Shown: positions 25,676 to 39,708 of the stretch, one piece after another | Position numbering within the stretch: the stretch's first letter is position 1 | How the letters are laid out: the number at the start of each line of letters is the position of its first letter | Source of the DNA: Moniliophthora roreri | Lineage: Eukaryota; Basidiomycota; Agaricomycetes; Agaricales; Marasmiaceae | Reading direction: 5' to 3' | Length of the DNA stretch: 64,000 nt | Assembly (NCBI GenBank): GCA_001466705.2 | Contig: LATX02000112.1 | Span: forward strand, 744,001 to 808,000 | Notes under the pieces: generated by a model | Seen by the model: only the letters and a program-made list of their open reading frames with translations | What the model was told of the DNA's origin: nothing | Databases searched by the model: none | Made by a program: the position numbers and the translations under genes

Positions 25676-27173
25676 TTACGTAGAAGCTAGCCGGGTTGGA
25701 CCTTCTCTGTCGAAGTCCTTCCGTAGAAATTCTCGGGTACGTGTCGACGGTGACTCCAGGACCCTGTCCTGTAAATCAGAATAGACAGAAAAAAAATCCG
25801 AGTAAAATAAATTGCTACTCACAAAATCATACACAAATGGCCGGCTTTCTGTGGCTCCGAACAGACGGGAACTTTCCAGAATGACGCTGTAAACAGGGGA
25901 GCGGTCATTTCCTGGGGCATAGACGCTCCATCCAGCTGACAGAGAACGGATGTCCCAGAAGGAGACCACACTGTGGCGAGCCGACCCTGCAGCGATGTGG
26001 CTTGAGGTACCGCCACCAGATGAGACTGAATATATAGGATCGTATGATAAAGGGTCGTATAGGCTTAAGACAGGCTGTAATGGAGCGGGGACTCCGGGGA
26101 TGGCAGAGATCAAGTCGACCTCTCGTAAAGACGACCGTAGATCATAACAACGAACAATTCCGTCGAACCAGCCCGAAACTATAATCTGAGGGGAGGAGCC
26201 CCACGGTGCAGATAGTGGGGCGCGCGAAATTCCGTAGACAGCGGAAGTCGTGGAATCATTGCGTTTTCCACCAAGGATAGCCGTGGGTAATTTAGATAGT
26301 CCGCCTTCGCGAATGGAGTGTACAAAAAGGGGAGTCCTAGAGGATGTTCCGAGTGCAACAAAAGGCGATGAAGACGCCATGCATAAATGTGAGGTCCAAG
26401 CCCTCTTGCCAAGATCGAGACTTGACGTCGTCTGTAACGATGGCATATCTGTCAATTTGACTTTCCCCGATGCTGTTACGGAAAGTAAAAGAGCACCCTC
26501 TGAAGAGAGACTCTCAATGAGATCGCCCTCCTGTGAAGAATGAGTTATCTTTGGAGTGAGAGTACCCGTATTGGTATTTGCAGAGAGAACAACTTTAGAT
26601 ATCGTTCCGTCCCGAAAACCACAAACGACGGTTCGATCAAGTCCCCCGTCTTGAACGAATGCAATAGAAGTAATGTCACGTCTGCTACTGTGATTCTCGC
26701 TCAGGCGAGAATGTCCCTCAAGTTTGACAGATGGCGTATCGCCACGGGTGGAAATGCCAAACTTGTAGGAGTAGATGTCGGTCCCGGCTGCAATGACTAG
26801 TCTGGACGTGCTGATAGCCATGGTGGGTTGAAGTCTTCCCGCCCAGGGAACTGAGAGGGGACGAGCGACAAACCGGGCAGACTTCCAGGAAGCGGCCGTC
26901 AAGGTATCATAACGGACATGCAATCGAGGTGCCCATAACTGGCGCGATTTGTGCAAGCTGTAAGACGGCCGGGGATGTACCCGACGATAATTTGTCCAAC
27001 CAATGTTATTAACCTAAACACCTCACATTGTCAGTAGCGGCATACAGATGTCTAAAAACGCATACCAATGAGTTGAAGGTCTTACAAGTTGCACACAAAG
27101 CAGATAGATCCCTTAGAGGTAGGTAATATAGTATGAGAATGAGAATATCTCCTGGAAGGTCGATGACAGTCAT
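25676..27173 (-). CDS. F-box protein with WD40-like propeller
   Basis: Three exons (27066-27173, 25823-27013, 25676-25768), all phase 0, give 463 residues. The first exon is a short F-box: MTVIDLPGDILILILYYLPL followed by RDLSALCATCKTFNSL. The rest has weak WD-like repeats with strand patterns such as RDITSIAFVQDG, TVVCGFRDGTISKVVL, IIVSGWFDGIVRCYDLRS and HSVVSFWDIRSLSAGWSVY. It resembles FBXW4-type substrate adaptors of SCF ubiquitin ligases. The substrate is unknown. An in-frame upstream ATG at 27,275 would add 34 residues with no F-box similarity, so the start was put at 27,173. It is divergent from the Miro gene, 262 bp apart. Confidence 0.82.
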
Positions 27174-27435
27174 AGGAGAGTAGATGAGCAGCAATGGAGG
27201 TATGCGGAAGATGGATGTGTGGAGGAGAGGTTGTGGAACATTACCAAATGGAAAAACTCGCATGAAGTCGATCATTTGGACTCGTGAGAACTACTTTCCC
27301 TAAATAATAATTTCCATAAATGGTAGTACTTCGGCATCGTTACGCTTCGTCCCGTAGATTCCTCTTGCAATATCCAGGTCTGCACGATACCCTTCATTCC
27401 GTTTGTCTCTCCCTTTTAATCGTATTTGCTGGGAT

Positions 27436-30103
<2,668 letters not shown>

Positions 30104-30452
30104 ACGTATTTTACCATTATTTTTCTATAATACTGGGATTAGTTTTTAGTGCTACCTCGAGGCTTGAGCCCGACATGCGTGGCCATGCAGAGCCATGAGT
30201 CACGGAATGAGGTCAGATCATGTGAAGATTTTGAATTGTTAGGATCCGATATTTTAGTAACGTTGTTCACTCGTGTTCTGCAAGCTGCTCTCTGTAAAAG
30301 TGCTGCAGCTGCGTGTTTTTTCAGTTCATCGATCATCAAATCCAAGGATATACACCCCAGTTTGACCCTACCGTCCTCTGTCGTATTAATTCAAACTCAA
30401 CAGTCTACCTTCATCTTCAACTAATCTTCATTTGAGACTCCAGCCCTATATC
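30104..30452. other. Intergenic, promoter side of the vWA gene
   Basis: A 349-bp gap. It is pyrimidine-rich just before the ATG at 30,453. No gene seen. Confidence 0.45.
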
Positions 30453-32173
30453 ATGGATGAAGACATGGATTTTGATTCTGGTGTTGGTCCAGCACCTCAG
30501 ATGGTTCCCCAGCAAGCGCTGCAAAACAATGGACAGCAGATGACCGGTGATCCTGGGAGGAAGATGTTGTAAGTCTACGCTTGAATCCTCAATGAACTTG
30601 AAAAGCTGATTTTGTGCGTAGGGACCTGGTTTTCGTACAAGACTGTACAGGCAGTCAGGGCAGCTACATTTCGTCGGCGACACGGAACATCGAGCAAATA
30701 TGTGCGCACATCTTTGAGTCTGGCAAGTTGCAAATGACAGAAGACCTCCGTGTGGGACTGGTTGCGTTCCGAGATCATCCACCTCAGGATCACACGTACA
30801 TTGTCAAGAACTTTGGTTTTTCTTCCGACATTAGCAAGGTACAGAGAGATCTTTCTACACTTTATGCTTCTGGGGGAGGAGATGGACCGGAGGCAGTCAC
30901 AGCGGCGTTGGCAGAAGCGTTGAATATGGAATGGCGGGAGTATGCAACGAAGATGGTAGTACTTATTGCGGATGCCCCACCACATGGTATTGGGGAGTAT
31001 GGCGATGGTACGTTTTCGTCTCGCAGCTTGCTTCTCGCTTACCAAAAGCGTCACTAGGTTTCGATGATGGATCACCAGACGGCTTTGATCCCCTCCACAT
31101 AGCGCGCACAATGGCCAGTCGTGGTATAACTTTGGTAAGTCTGCCCTCTACTTCGATTTGTACCATTCAATCTGATCGTGACTGTAGTTCTTTGTCGCTT
31201 GTGAACCAGCATTGAGCGGATATCAAGTGCGCGATCTTGTTACTAATGATCTCCCCAGACTTAGTTTCAATTCTGCAGTACGCTAATGACTTTTACAAAG
31301 CGATAACGAACATCACGTCTGGTCTCATGCTTCCACTTACCACCGCCGATCTCCTTGCACATGCTATTGTTGGAAGTGTGTTGGAAAACTTGGATATGGA
31401 GCGACTGGTTCGTGAAGTTGGACACGCAGTTGCCCAACGTATTCTCGGCAATAACGAGAGTGTGGATGACGTTGCGAAAGAGCTTCACGAAAAACTCTTA
31501 CTTCGCAACGAAAGCACGAAGAAGGTTGTAATTGAGAGTATCTACAAGGATTCCGATGAATCGCGGCACAACGTAACGGTTTTCACCGAGGCCCCTTCAT
31601 TGGCGGAGGCTCGACCACATCTGAAAAGGGTTCGTTGGCTTTCATCATTGTGAGTTGTGACTGAATCTCTTTCACAGGTGATAGGGACACGTTTCACCGA
31701 CAAATATCTGCAAGCCCGTGCGGCGTTGGCTCGAGGCAGCTATTCCCCATATTCATCATATTCATCATATTCATCATACTCCCCCGCCACACCACCACGG
31801 TCACCGCCTGCAAAAACAACGACATCACCTTCTCCATCTAGTTCACCGCAGCGCAAGGTAGTTTCAGACTTTGCAGCATTTGGCGTTCAAAAGAATGCTA
31901 GCGTATTTGGTACTGCTGTAGCATCGTCGCCCTTCTCGCTGGCAGGGGGCAAAGCAGCATTTGGTGGCATGCGGAATGGACCCTCCAGAGCTTCGTTTGA
32001 CGATGACGATGATGAGGACGAGGATGCTGGCAGACAGCGAGTCGAACTGCAGGAGGGTTCCATCTCGCTTGAGCAGGTATGCTCCAATCTACTTTTAATC
32101 TCTGCCACAAACTCACCGTCTTCAGGCCAAACGTATTGCTATGCAAAGTGCGTGGAGGAGCGCTAGGGCTTAG
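30453..32173 (+). CDS. von Willebrand factor A domain protein (vwkA-like vWA, no kinase domain)
   Basis: Multi-exon gene. The short N-terminus (MDEDMDFDSGVGPAPQ) leads to a vWA domain: DLVFVQDCTGSQGSYI carries a D-x-T-x-S MIDAS motif. LRVGLVAFRDHPPQDHTYIV and GGGDGPEAVTAALAEAL follow, with VLIADAPPHGIGEYGDG after them. This form is known from the vWA part of alpha-kinase-like proteins, but no kinase domain is present here. The C-terminal part has a helical segment (LERLVREVGHAV-like), then low-complexity Ser/Tyr repeats near 31,740-31,790 and an acidic run. The last intron moves the stop to 32,173, adding AKRIAMQSAWRSARA. Function unknown; metal-dependent protein binding is the family inference. 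Confidence 0.82.
31739..31783 (+). repeat. Short in-gene tandem repeat (TATTCATCA unit)
   Basis: About four copies of a 9-bp unit encode YSS repeats in the vWA protein's disordered region. A coding microsatellite of this kind can vary in length. Confidence 0.75.
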
Positions 32174-32431
32174 GCGCTTGGGGAGTTTTATGGCGCATTT
32201 GTTTACCTTAGCGGTGATAAGTTGGTGTGCATGTCATCGTTTGCATTAGACGCTGGGAAAGAATGTAATGTAATATCAGCTATGTCGATTCAATATCACG
32301 ATTCGCTATGGATGTCACGGACTCCTCACGTCTGTGTCCTCGTTCGTGATCTGTGCTGTGCTGACTGTGAACTCGTCGTTACGCGTCGTATGGTATGAGT
32401 ATGCAATCTCCGTCTATGTACTCTGTGCAAT

Positions 32432-33498
32432 CTAGTCCTCTGTCCGTTCTTTCTTAGCTTTTGGGAAAGTGGGTTGCTCTGCTGTTGGATCTTTAGCCTT
32501 CGTCTTCTTCGTCCGTTTTCTGGACGACGATTCACCCATTCCTATCTTATCTTCCGCAATCTTTGACTTGGCGGCCTCCTCTTCTCGCTCCTCGCCGCCA
32601 CGTTCCCTGTCAGCTTTCCGCTTCAGCTTAGCCTCACGTCGCTCTTGCTTCCGTTTCCGCCTCTCCTCCTTATTCATTGTATTGCAATCTTCCTTCGATG
32701 GTACTCCTTCTGTTCCCGACTTCTTTTTTTTCTCGGCTTTCTTCGACCTCTTCTCTTTCTCTGTCTCCTTCGCCTCTTTCTTCGCTCGCTTCCTCTCCCG
32801 CCGCTCCTCCTTTTCTAGGTCATCTGCTTTCCGCTTCTTTTTCTTTTCGGCTTCTTCCAGTGGTGTATCAGGACTGCTCGTAGCCATCGTACTCGGAGAT
32901 TGTAAAGGAGTGGGAGGTTGATCTTGCTCTGACGGTTCACGATCCGGCCCAAGTATGGGACCACGATAGAATCTAGAGTATAAGTTTCTTTTGGCAGCTT
33001 CTCGTTTAGCCAAGGCGATTAGAGACAGTCGCGGGGCATCGAGAAAATCGGGTGTGGATGTCCCAGAGGTCGTTGCAGGTGTCACGTCAACTGGACGTCG
33101 ATTAGAGAGAATTCCCGTCGTCGTGCGGTTGAGAGTGGGTACCGAATTTTCAGCGAGGGTATCCTGGAACAGCTGTTAGTGAGAGGCAAAACTTTTTCAT
33201 GGAGAAGTAGACATGTACAGTGTCAGAATTGTCAGAGTCGTCGTTAGATATCTTTACTTGGATGGACTTGGATGCTGCAGAAAATAAACTGCTTGCATTC
33301 AGAACTTGCTGAGGCGAAGAAAATGTAGGAAACGTACTGGTCCCAGAACGGGAATGCTTCATCTCGGTCCTTGCCTAAGCCAGCTAGAGTTTTCTTTTGG
33401 GTGATTGTTATAGGCTTTGCGATGGCTCCTTTCCTGAGTCCAGTACCTTTTCCTGACCATCCCTGAGAGACAAGGTATGAATGGCCGTCGAGAGGCAT
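32432..33498 (-). CDS. G-patch domain protein, GPATCH4/Tma23-like
   Basis: Three exons (33338-33498, 33219-33288, 32432-33163) join in frame to 320 residues. The N-terminus MPLDGHSYLVSQGWSGKGTG holds the start of the G-patch, followed by LRKGAIAKPITITQKKTLAG, then GKDRDEAFPFWDH and LFSAASKSIQVKI after the first intron. The remainder is very Lys/Arg/Glu-rich (KRKADDLEKEERRERKRAKK and similar), typical of nucleolar ribosome-biogenesis factors. In this family the G-patch is thought to activate DEAH-box helicases. The start at 33,498 is the first ATG, immediately before the domain. The role in ribosome assembly is inferred from family and composition. Confidence 0.85.
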
Positions 33499-34577
33499 CG
33501 CAGCCAATGTGGTGGAAGTGGGGCAACCTGAAGCGCTGAAGCCTGAGAGGCGCGATCAAACACCTTTTCTTGCAACCACCGTCAGTCCTGCCATTCAGAT
33601 AGCTGCCCTTGCACCGTTATGCCCGTAAATCATCGTCAAATGTCACCTCTTCTCTATTTCTCTTGCACGGAATTTTCCAGCAGGACGTGTTTTTCTACCT
33701 GAGGTTAATTAGAGATCTTTCGTGGCACTACGTGGAAGACCCAGATAGTAAACAAGACTTCGGCTCCCGTTCTTTCTATAGATTATCCCTACTTTCCGAT
33801 CCCTGTAGCATCTCTCATCAAGACTTAATGAAAGCACACGTCCAATGAGGGCATAGCTGCATGTCAACGTCCGTTCTTCTGCCTATCTCCTGCCTCAAAT
33901 GCTTACATTCACTAACACTGTATGTATAGATCTCACTACTCATCACCCATAATTATACATGTCGCAGTTCATGGAATGTCTGTTGCAGTTTCCATCTATT
34001 TCAAGATGTGCGTCTTATACACCTTGCCATCTTACGCAGCAGTCTACATTTTCCTCTTCGTCATCTAGTTCATCTCTTGGTGACCCAAAGATCCCGACTT
34101 ATCGCTGATCGGATCCGCGCATTCTGGCCGCATACAAATTACCTGCTTCCATCCGCCATGAACGAAGCATGATTGCCACCAGCAGTTGAAATGACGTTGA
34201 GTGCGATAGTAGGCCATGCGGTTGACAGGAAGAACGACCTGTTCCCTCTTCTACGGCTGCTTCTTATTCTCTGTCTTTTTGGACGGTGCTCTGAGTCCAT
34301 GCATTGCTTGATTATCGTCGGCTCGCGTTGTGGTAATGATTGAAAGTCCGAATATTTCGCTGATTCAGACTTGGCACGCACCCGATATCAATGCTCCATA
34401 AAGTGGCCAAAGGCGTAATGAGCACCGTTTACGCTTTTCTGGCGGCCTAAGATCAGACCCTTGGGAAGGCTGTTGCCGTACTTTTCTTCGTTTATATTGA
34501 CATTGGAAGCCTTGTACTTAAGCACCCATCATCTCCTCTATCCCCCGGGCACTCTCTTATCATTGCCTTTGGCCAGT
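33499..34577. other. Intergenic between divergent genes
   Basis: About 1.1 kb with only short unsupported frames. It presumably holds promoters for the G-patch gene and the DUF6534-like gene. Confidence 0.45.
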
Positions 34578-35774
34578 ATGAAAGGAACTGCAGAAGTTGC
34601 GTGAGTAGTAATCTTTATGGTCTTACATGGGGTTTTACATGGCTGATTCCGGGCATCGCACAATAGGCATGGACCAATGTTCATTGGTTTCTTCGTTAAC
34701 GTGCTTTTGTACGGGATAATGATCACGCAACTGTACATCTACTTCAGCAGCTACAAGAAGTGGGCTGGAGCAACTTGTATATGAGTTTCAGCTGACGGAT
34801 ATATGTCCAGGGACAGAATTTGGATCAAACTTTTTGTACGTCGCAAGACTTGCAGCTTATAAGTGTTACTGATGGGACGATATAGGTCATTCTTCTCTTG
34901 TGTGATACGGTCAACACAGTATTTGATGTTGTGTATCCTTACGGGTCCTTGATCGTCCATTTTGGTGCGTTATCAAAATCACGACAATGGTGGCAGCCGA
35001 CCAAATCTTGCTTAAAGCCGATGTGGAATATCTGGATAATGCAGACTGGGGTGAGTCCTTGACGAAGTTGTCATAAGAGTCTAAACTGACATTTCCTCTG
35101 CATTCGACAGTCTTTACAACATGCATCTACCCTCACTTGTTTCACAACCTAGTGATTATGCTGATCTTGTTATAATCAGATCCTGCAATGACGGTCAGAG
35201 GTTTTCCCGCTATCAACTTTGGTTAGAGTGCCTAAAAATCGCTATGATGAAGGCAATCATCGCTATACTTGTTCAGGGTTTCTTCGCATGGCGAATTAAG
35301 GTCTTGACCAGCAACTTACGGCTCGTCTCCCTCGTCATTGCTTGTTCGTTGACCAGTCTTGATATGTTAATGTATCTTAAGGTCGACGGGGGACTCATCG
35401 GGCTTTGGCAGTCGGTGGTGTGGTAACTGCATTCGAAGTTGGCCATACCCCACAATTTATGAACTTCAGAGACTTTAAGATACTGCCTGTGCTCAGCCGC
35501 TAATCAGTACTCAATTGCGCATCCTGTTTCTAGTGGGTTGTTATCATGTGGTTAGTTGGAGGTATGCATGCGATTGTCGCTACACGGTCATTGACAACTA
35601 ACGTTTTGCGAAAAGCATGTTGTGGGGATATTCTAATCACTATCATTTTGGTCTGCTATCTGTGAGTGCCATCCAATAACTTGAGTGTGCTTTTTTGTGC
35701 TGATCGAGAGACTTCCTAGAGTGAGGATCCCGATAATGTGTGTGCCATATGATTATTTTCGAGCTCGTTTCTAG
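34578..35774 (+). CDS. DUF6534-type membrane protein, possibly decaying
   Basis: Many small exons rebuild the Agaricomycete DUF6534 pattern. MKGTAEVA joins to HGPMFIGFFVNVLLYGIMIT, then DRIWIKLF and VILLLCDTVNTVFDVVYPYG. A DNADW segment leads to VFTT, then PAMT, AIIAILVQGFFAWRIKVLTS, ACSLTSL, GGVVTAFEVGHTPQFMNF and CCGDILITIILVCYL. The order and motifs match the family, but two joins are weak. The exon end near 35,121 needs a poor GC donor, and the intron 34,965-34,996 would be only 32 nt. The C-terminus after 35,692 is shorter than usual. It is either a divergent working gene or an early pseudogene. Function of the family is unknown. Confidence 0.5.
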
Positions 35775-35978
35775 ATCGGATGAGTACCAGACTCAGTTGC
35801 CTTCGCGTACCTACTACCACGACTAATACCCCACACACAAAGTGCAAATTTTCCCTGGTCGTGACTCCTAAATCGACACCAATTCAGCGAATGGCGATTG
35901 GTGATCTTCAACTTGAGGTGTCTTCCTCGATCCTCGGCTCATTGTAACAAACCACTGGTCTCCCAAGTTGCCTTTACA

Positions 35979-36398
35979 ATGCAGCTCTGTGCATTCTTTC
36001 CTCGTTGGTGTAAGTCATCCCCTTTACCGATGCCACACCCGTTCGTTTATTCACTCATAAATTGTTCACTCGCAGCCCCATCAAGTTCCCGTTCTTCAGT
36101 GCTGCACCCACCTCCACGTTCCTCGTTGCCAGCGCGTGCTTCTGCCACCTCGACCACCGCCCACTCATTCTTTGCTGCCTACCAAGCTGCCCCATCGAGC
36201 CCGCCAAAACCTTCATTCCCCTTCTACATCCCTAAACTTCTGCCACTCACAGAAACCCCTCTCGTTCCACCCCTGCAAAGAACGCGAGTTTACCCAGGAA
36301 GTTTCCTCGCTCTAAGCCCTTTATATCAAGGACGCAAACTTCAATACACGCTTGCCATCGTTATTGGAGCAGGTAGATTGAAATTATTCGGATTGTAG
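35979..36398 (+). CDS. Small basic protein, possibly mitochondrial (unknown)
   Basis: Two exons (35979-36009, 36076-36398; clean GTAAGT donor and CAG acceptor) encode 117 residues. The N-terminus MQLCAFFPRW is followed by Ser/Pro/Arg-rich sequence resembling a mitochondrial presequence. A conserved-looking core follows (FFAAYQAAPSSPPKPSFPFY, then LQRTRVYPGSFLALSPLYQG), and the end IVIGAGRLKLFGL is hydrophobic. No family was recognised. Localisation is inferred only from the lack of acidic residues near the N-terminus. It lies between the DUF6534 gene and the convergent unknown gene at 36.6 kb. Confidence 0.55.
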   Translation: MQLCAFFPRWCKSSPLPMPHPFVYSLINCSLAAPSSSRSSVLHPPPRSSLPARASATSTTAHSFFAAYQAAPSSPPKPSFPFYIPKLLPLTETPLVPPLQRTRVYPGSFLALSPLYQGRKLQYTLAIVIGAGRLKLFGL

Positions 36399-36569
36399 AA
36401 AAGGATAACGGCACTGGAATAGTAAAAAGCAGGTATGAATACAAGGTACAAGTAAATCATAGGTCGTAACGGAGGGAATACTGTAGGCCCGCGAAACGAT
36501 ATGGAGAGTGAATGATAAACACCTAGTCACAGAGATCGGCACGAAACCCTGGGTAACCTGACGTGCGCC

Positions 36570-38707
36570 TCATTCACCCAGAACCAATATGAGCGATCGA
36601 ATCCCATGTACAACGTCTATGTCCTTGATTTTCGTTTCTGGGGAACGCATTTGATTGAAATCATCCTTAGACAACGCAAAGTAGGATTTCAGACTCATAA
36701 TGCGTTCGCCGAACTCATCGTTACGCGACGCCTCCATCGACAACAAAGTCTGCAGATTAGAATCCACGGAGATCTCATCTAAAGATGATCAGAATAAGCA
36801 CCAGAAGGATATGGTACGAGATACACTCACATGAAACGGTCTTAGGTGTGTGTACCTCCCAACCACCGAACGGATCTGTTCGTACGAATTGAAGCTGAAT
36901 CGTGACCGGAGTTTTCGACGAAAGAGGATTGTCACATTTGGCATGCTTATTATTTCGCTCGTCAATGTCAATTTATCATTCAAGGGAGTTGCATCCATAC
37001 CATTCTCATACGGTCTTGCAGCAAGTTCAAATGGTCGGTATCTCTCTTCGCGGCAGCCTTCATTTTATTGTCCCATTCTTGCCATTCCTGCTTGATCTAA
37101 AAACGTGTAAGCATTAGAGTTGTCGCGAGGAGAGACGCCTGATTACCTTGAAGAAAGTGAAGCAGTTACGAAGCGGCTCTTGAGCGCCACTGAATAGCTC
37201 CGTGACGCTGTCGCTTTTCACGGAGGTGATACCTTGGGAACCAGACTCGGAGAGTGCGTTGACAGCAGCATCCAGAGCGGCCTCAACGGACAGGAACGTG
37301 CTAAAGTCGTGTTAGTACTCCCTGGCCTAGAAAATTAGTCCCAACTCACATTTCAATAATATTCTCTGCCTCTCGGGGGCGATTCTCTCCCTCAGCTTTA
37401 AGTGCCCTAGCTAATCTCTCGCATATCCTGATGAAAGTAACCGCCTGTAAGAAATAAGGACGTCTAATTTCGGTTGCTTTGCGTTTCAGCTCCGGATAGA
37501 AGGAAGGTAGCTTCGCAGGCGTAACAGGCGTGGCCCCTACTGGCTCGACAGGTTTGATGTCTGGAGGTTTGGTGTCTGTCCCAGCAGGTCTGGTAAGTCC
37601 TTCGGGGATCTGGAAGTTGAATAAATTGTATGCAACAGGTAAGTTGGTCCGGGACGGCGACCAACGGAAAGAATCTTACCTTTATGATAATTGTGATCAA
37701 CTCAGGCACTAATTTGTGGTACGCAGATGATCCTCCATGGGGAATCTTCTTCCGGGCGCTAGTTGCAATGCAGAATGAGCTACGAGCTGAGGAATAGAAC
37801 CAAATTACTTCACTCGGATATCTTTGTCCAATGTTCTGGCGTTAGGGGTGTCTCGGGATTTAGTAAACGCAGAATGGAGAGGACGTAGACTGCATTCGCA
37901 AAAGCACTCCTGTGTAAAGTGAGCTTGACTATTCAGGTCATTAAGCAGAACAAGGCCTACCTCTATTGCTACATCCGGTTTAGTATCAGTCCTTTGGTCC
38001 CATTTCCGCATCTCATCAATCCTATTTTCGATGAAATCCAGAGTGTCCTGACAGGCTTGATAGGTTCTGTCTGAGCGGGCTGTGATGGCCATGAACCATT
38101 CCTTAATGAGGATGCAAATCCGGCGAAGAGAGCGTCTAAAGCAGCTGGGACTAAAGATCTAGAGCAATCATGGGTATCAAATCCGGATTTCATGGGCAGA
38201 AAGATTATTTACACTTTTCTTTTTGAAAGATCCCTCAACAAGTTCTTCAATTAGTCGCATCGAGAGCGAGACATCATGAAGCGGGGCTCGACGTTGAGCT
38301 TGGGTATGTAGTTCAGTGAATAGCTCGTGTTCCTTGTCGAGCGCCACAACTAAATCGAATAATGCCCTACCAATACGAATTAGAATGCTGTGAATGGTGG
38401 AAAGAGGTTATAAAGTGACTCACCTCTCTAGCTCGTCAAGATTATTGGTATACTTGTCAAAGGCATCCCACCTTGCGTCCTCGGTTTGCGTGTCAGATTC
38501 CACGCAAGCAATCCAGCTATGAATCTCATCGTAGCGTTTTCTTGCGTGTACAAGATGGTAGCACAAGTCGGAAACATCCCATTGAGACAAACAAGCATCA
38601 CGAGCGAAGGCCCGTATAAGAAATTTTGCCAGACGGGTGGCTTTGTAGTCCTTCTCGGACTGAAATGCGGTAATGTGCTCGTAGAGCGAGAAAGTTGGGG
38701 AAGCCAT
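36570..38707 (-). CDS. Unknown multi-exon protein of about 500-550 residues
   Basis: Not recognised. The start MASPTFSLYEHITAFQSEKD is followed by a largely helical protein. Readable exons include LFDLVVALDKEHELFTELHT, ITARSDRTYQACQDTLDF, LKRKATEIRRPYFLQAVTFI, FLSVEAALDAAVNALSESGS and HAKCDNPLSSKTPVTIQLQF, then a C-terminal domain with FVRTDPFGGWEVHTPKTVS and DVVHGIRSLILVLGE. No signal peptide or membrane helix was seen. Most introns are GT-AG, but the junction near 38,150-38,230 could not be resolved in frame with the best donor. A retained helix, a shifted splice site or a frameshift are all possible. It borders a decayed region, which fits a lineage-specific gene. Confidence 0.6.
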
Positions 38708-38869
38708 GAGTGGCGCTAAGAGATGGCGAACGCTTGGGAACGCAGAGATTTATATCTATGCATGGTGTTTGGCAGAGCTTGAAAGGCACCGAGTGATTAA
38801 TGCTGCGACGCATGGAGGTGTGGCCTGTGAATGTTAGGAAATTGGCAGGCACAGAACATTCTACTGCAT
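38708..38869. other. Upstream flank of the unknown gene
   Basis: No gene seen. It precedes the duplicated, decayed block that follows. Confidence 0.4.
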
Positions 38870-39640
38870 AGGCTCATTAGCTTTGAGTGCTGTTGCAAGC
38901 CCCCAGATCAACAACTGCGGAATCGATCCAACAGCAAGAATGGTGGTAAGGGAAGCGGGAATGATAATCCCTGGGCAAAGTCCTCAAGGAGGAGAGATGC
39001 CACTCGTCCAGTCAGAGCACCGGTCCTTGCATTTGTCCGGGAGATCCACTGTTGCAATTGTAGACAAGCTTCGGGGTGAAAACAAGCTCTAAAGCCTTTG
39101 AGCATGGGGCGACTGATCATAGAAGCCCCAATACCTTGGCCATTACCTCCAGCTACACCTGGGTCACATAGCAGTTCTGTGAGCCATTCCGAAGCAGAAC
39201 GTTAAAGCAGAGGGGCATCCTCCCTACCATGGAGACCCAGAAAATAACACGATAACGGACAACTGGGCTGCACGAGTCGAATTTCAAACAACTGAGTGTT
39301 CGGAGTGTACACAGGGTTGCGCTGCGCGAATATTTGTCGATCGTTGTGGAAGTTAGAACGGCGAGAGGATCGACATTGGTACAGAGGATGGGATATGCGG
39401 GTGCAATGTTTGAGCGACACAGGTCCTGCGAACGGTATTTCCAAACGGGTTGTCTTTGGTCTTTGGAGGTCACAAAGTCCTCTCAGCCAAATAGTCAAAG
39501 TGCAGCTGACCGCCGGAACTGAGAGTGTCGGTATTGGAAGTGTGATTGCCGTTTCATTTTGACAAATGTGTTCTGTAATTGCACCCATCGAATGAGGGTG
39601 ACCCGCCTGACAGCAGTTTCCCTTCCATATCATCGCAGTG
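38870..39640 (-). pseudogene. Decayed membrane-protein-like block, copy 1 of a tandem pair
   Basis: Minus-strand fragments include IIIPASLTTILAVGSIPQLL (about 38,890-38,990), a membrane-like helix, and SCSPVVRYRVIFWVSMVG near 39,230-39,280. The block aligns by eye with 39,940-40,560 in two segments of similar spacing, so it is one unit of a duplication. The fragments are separated by stops and could not be spliced into one protein. The CxxxxRYRVIFW pattern vaguely recalls DUF6533 proteins, but this is weak. Confidence 0.35.
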
Positions 39641-39708
39641 TGTGCGCCACTTGCCTCTCCAAGGAAAACTAAGTGAACCGCTCAGGGTAAGAAAACCAAA
39701 CGGGAGAA

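Noticed and set aside
27174..27275. N-terminal extension of the F-box protein
   Set aside because: In-frame ATG exists, but the added residues are unrelated to the F-box and lie in the divergent promoter toward GEM1.
32469..32921. 150-codon Phe/Ser-rich plus-strand frame
   Set aside because: Antisense shadow of the Lys/Arg/Glu-rich tail of the G-patch protein.
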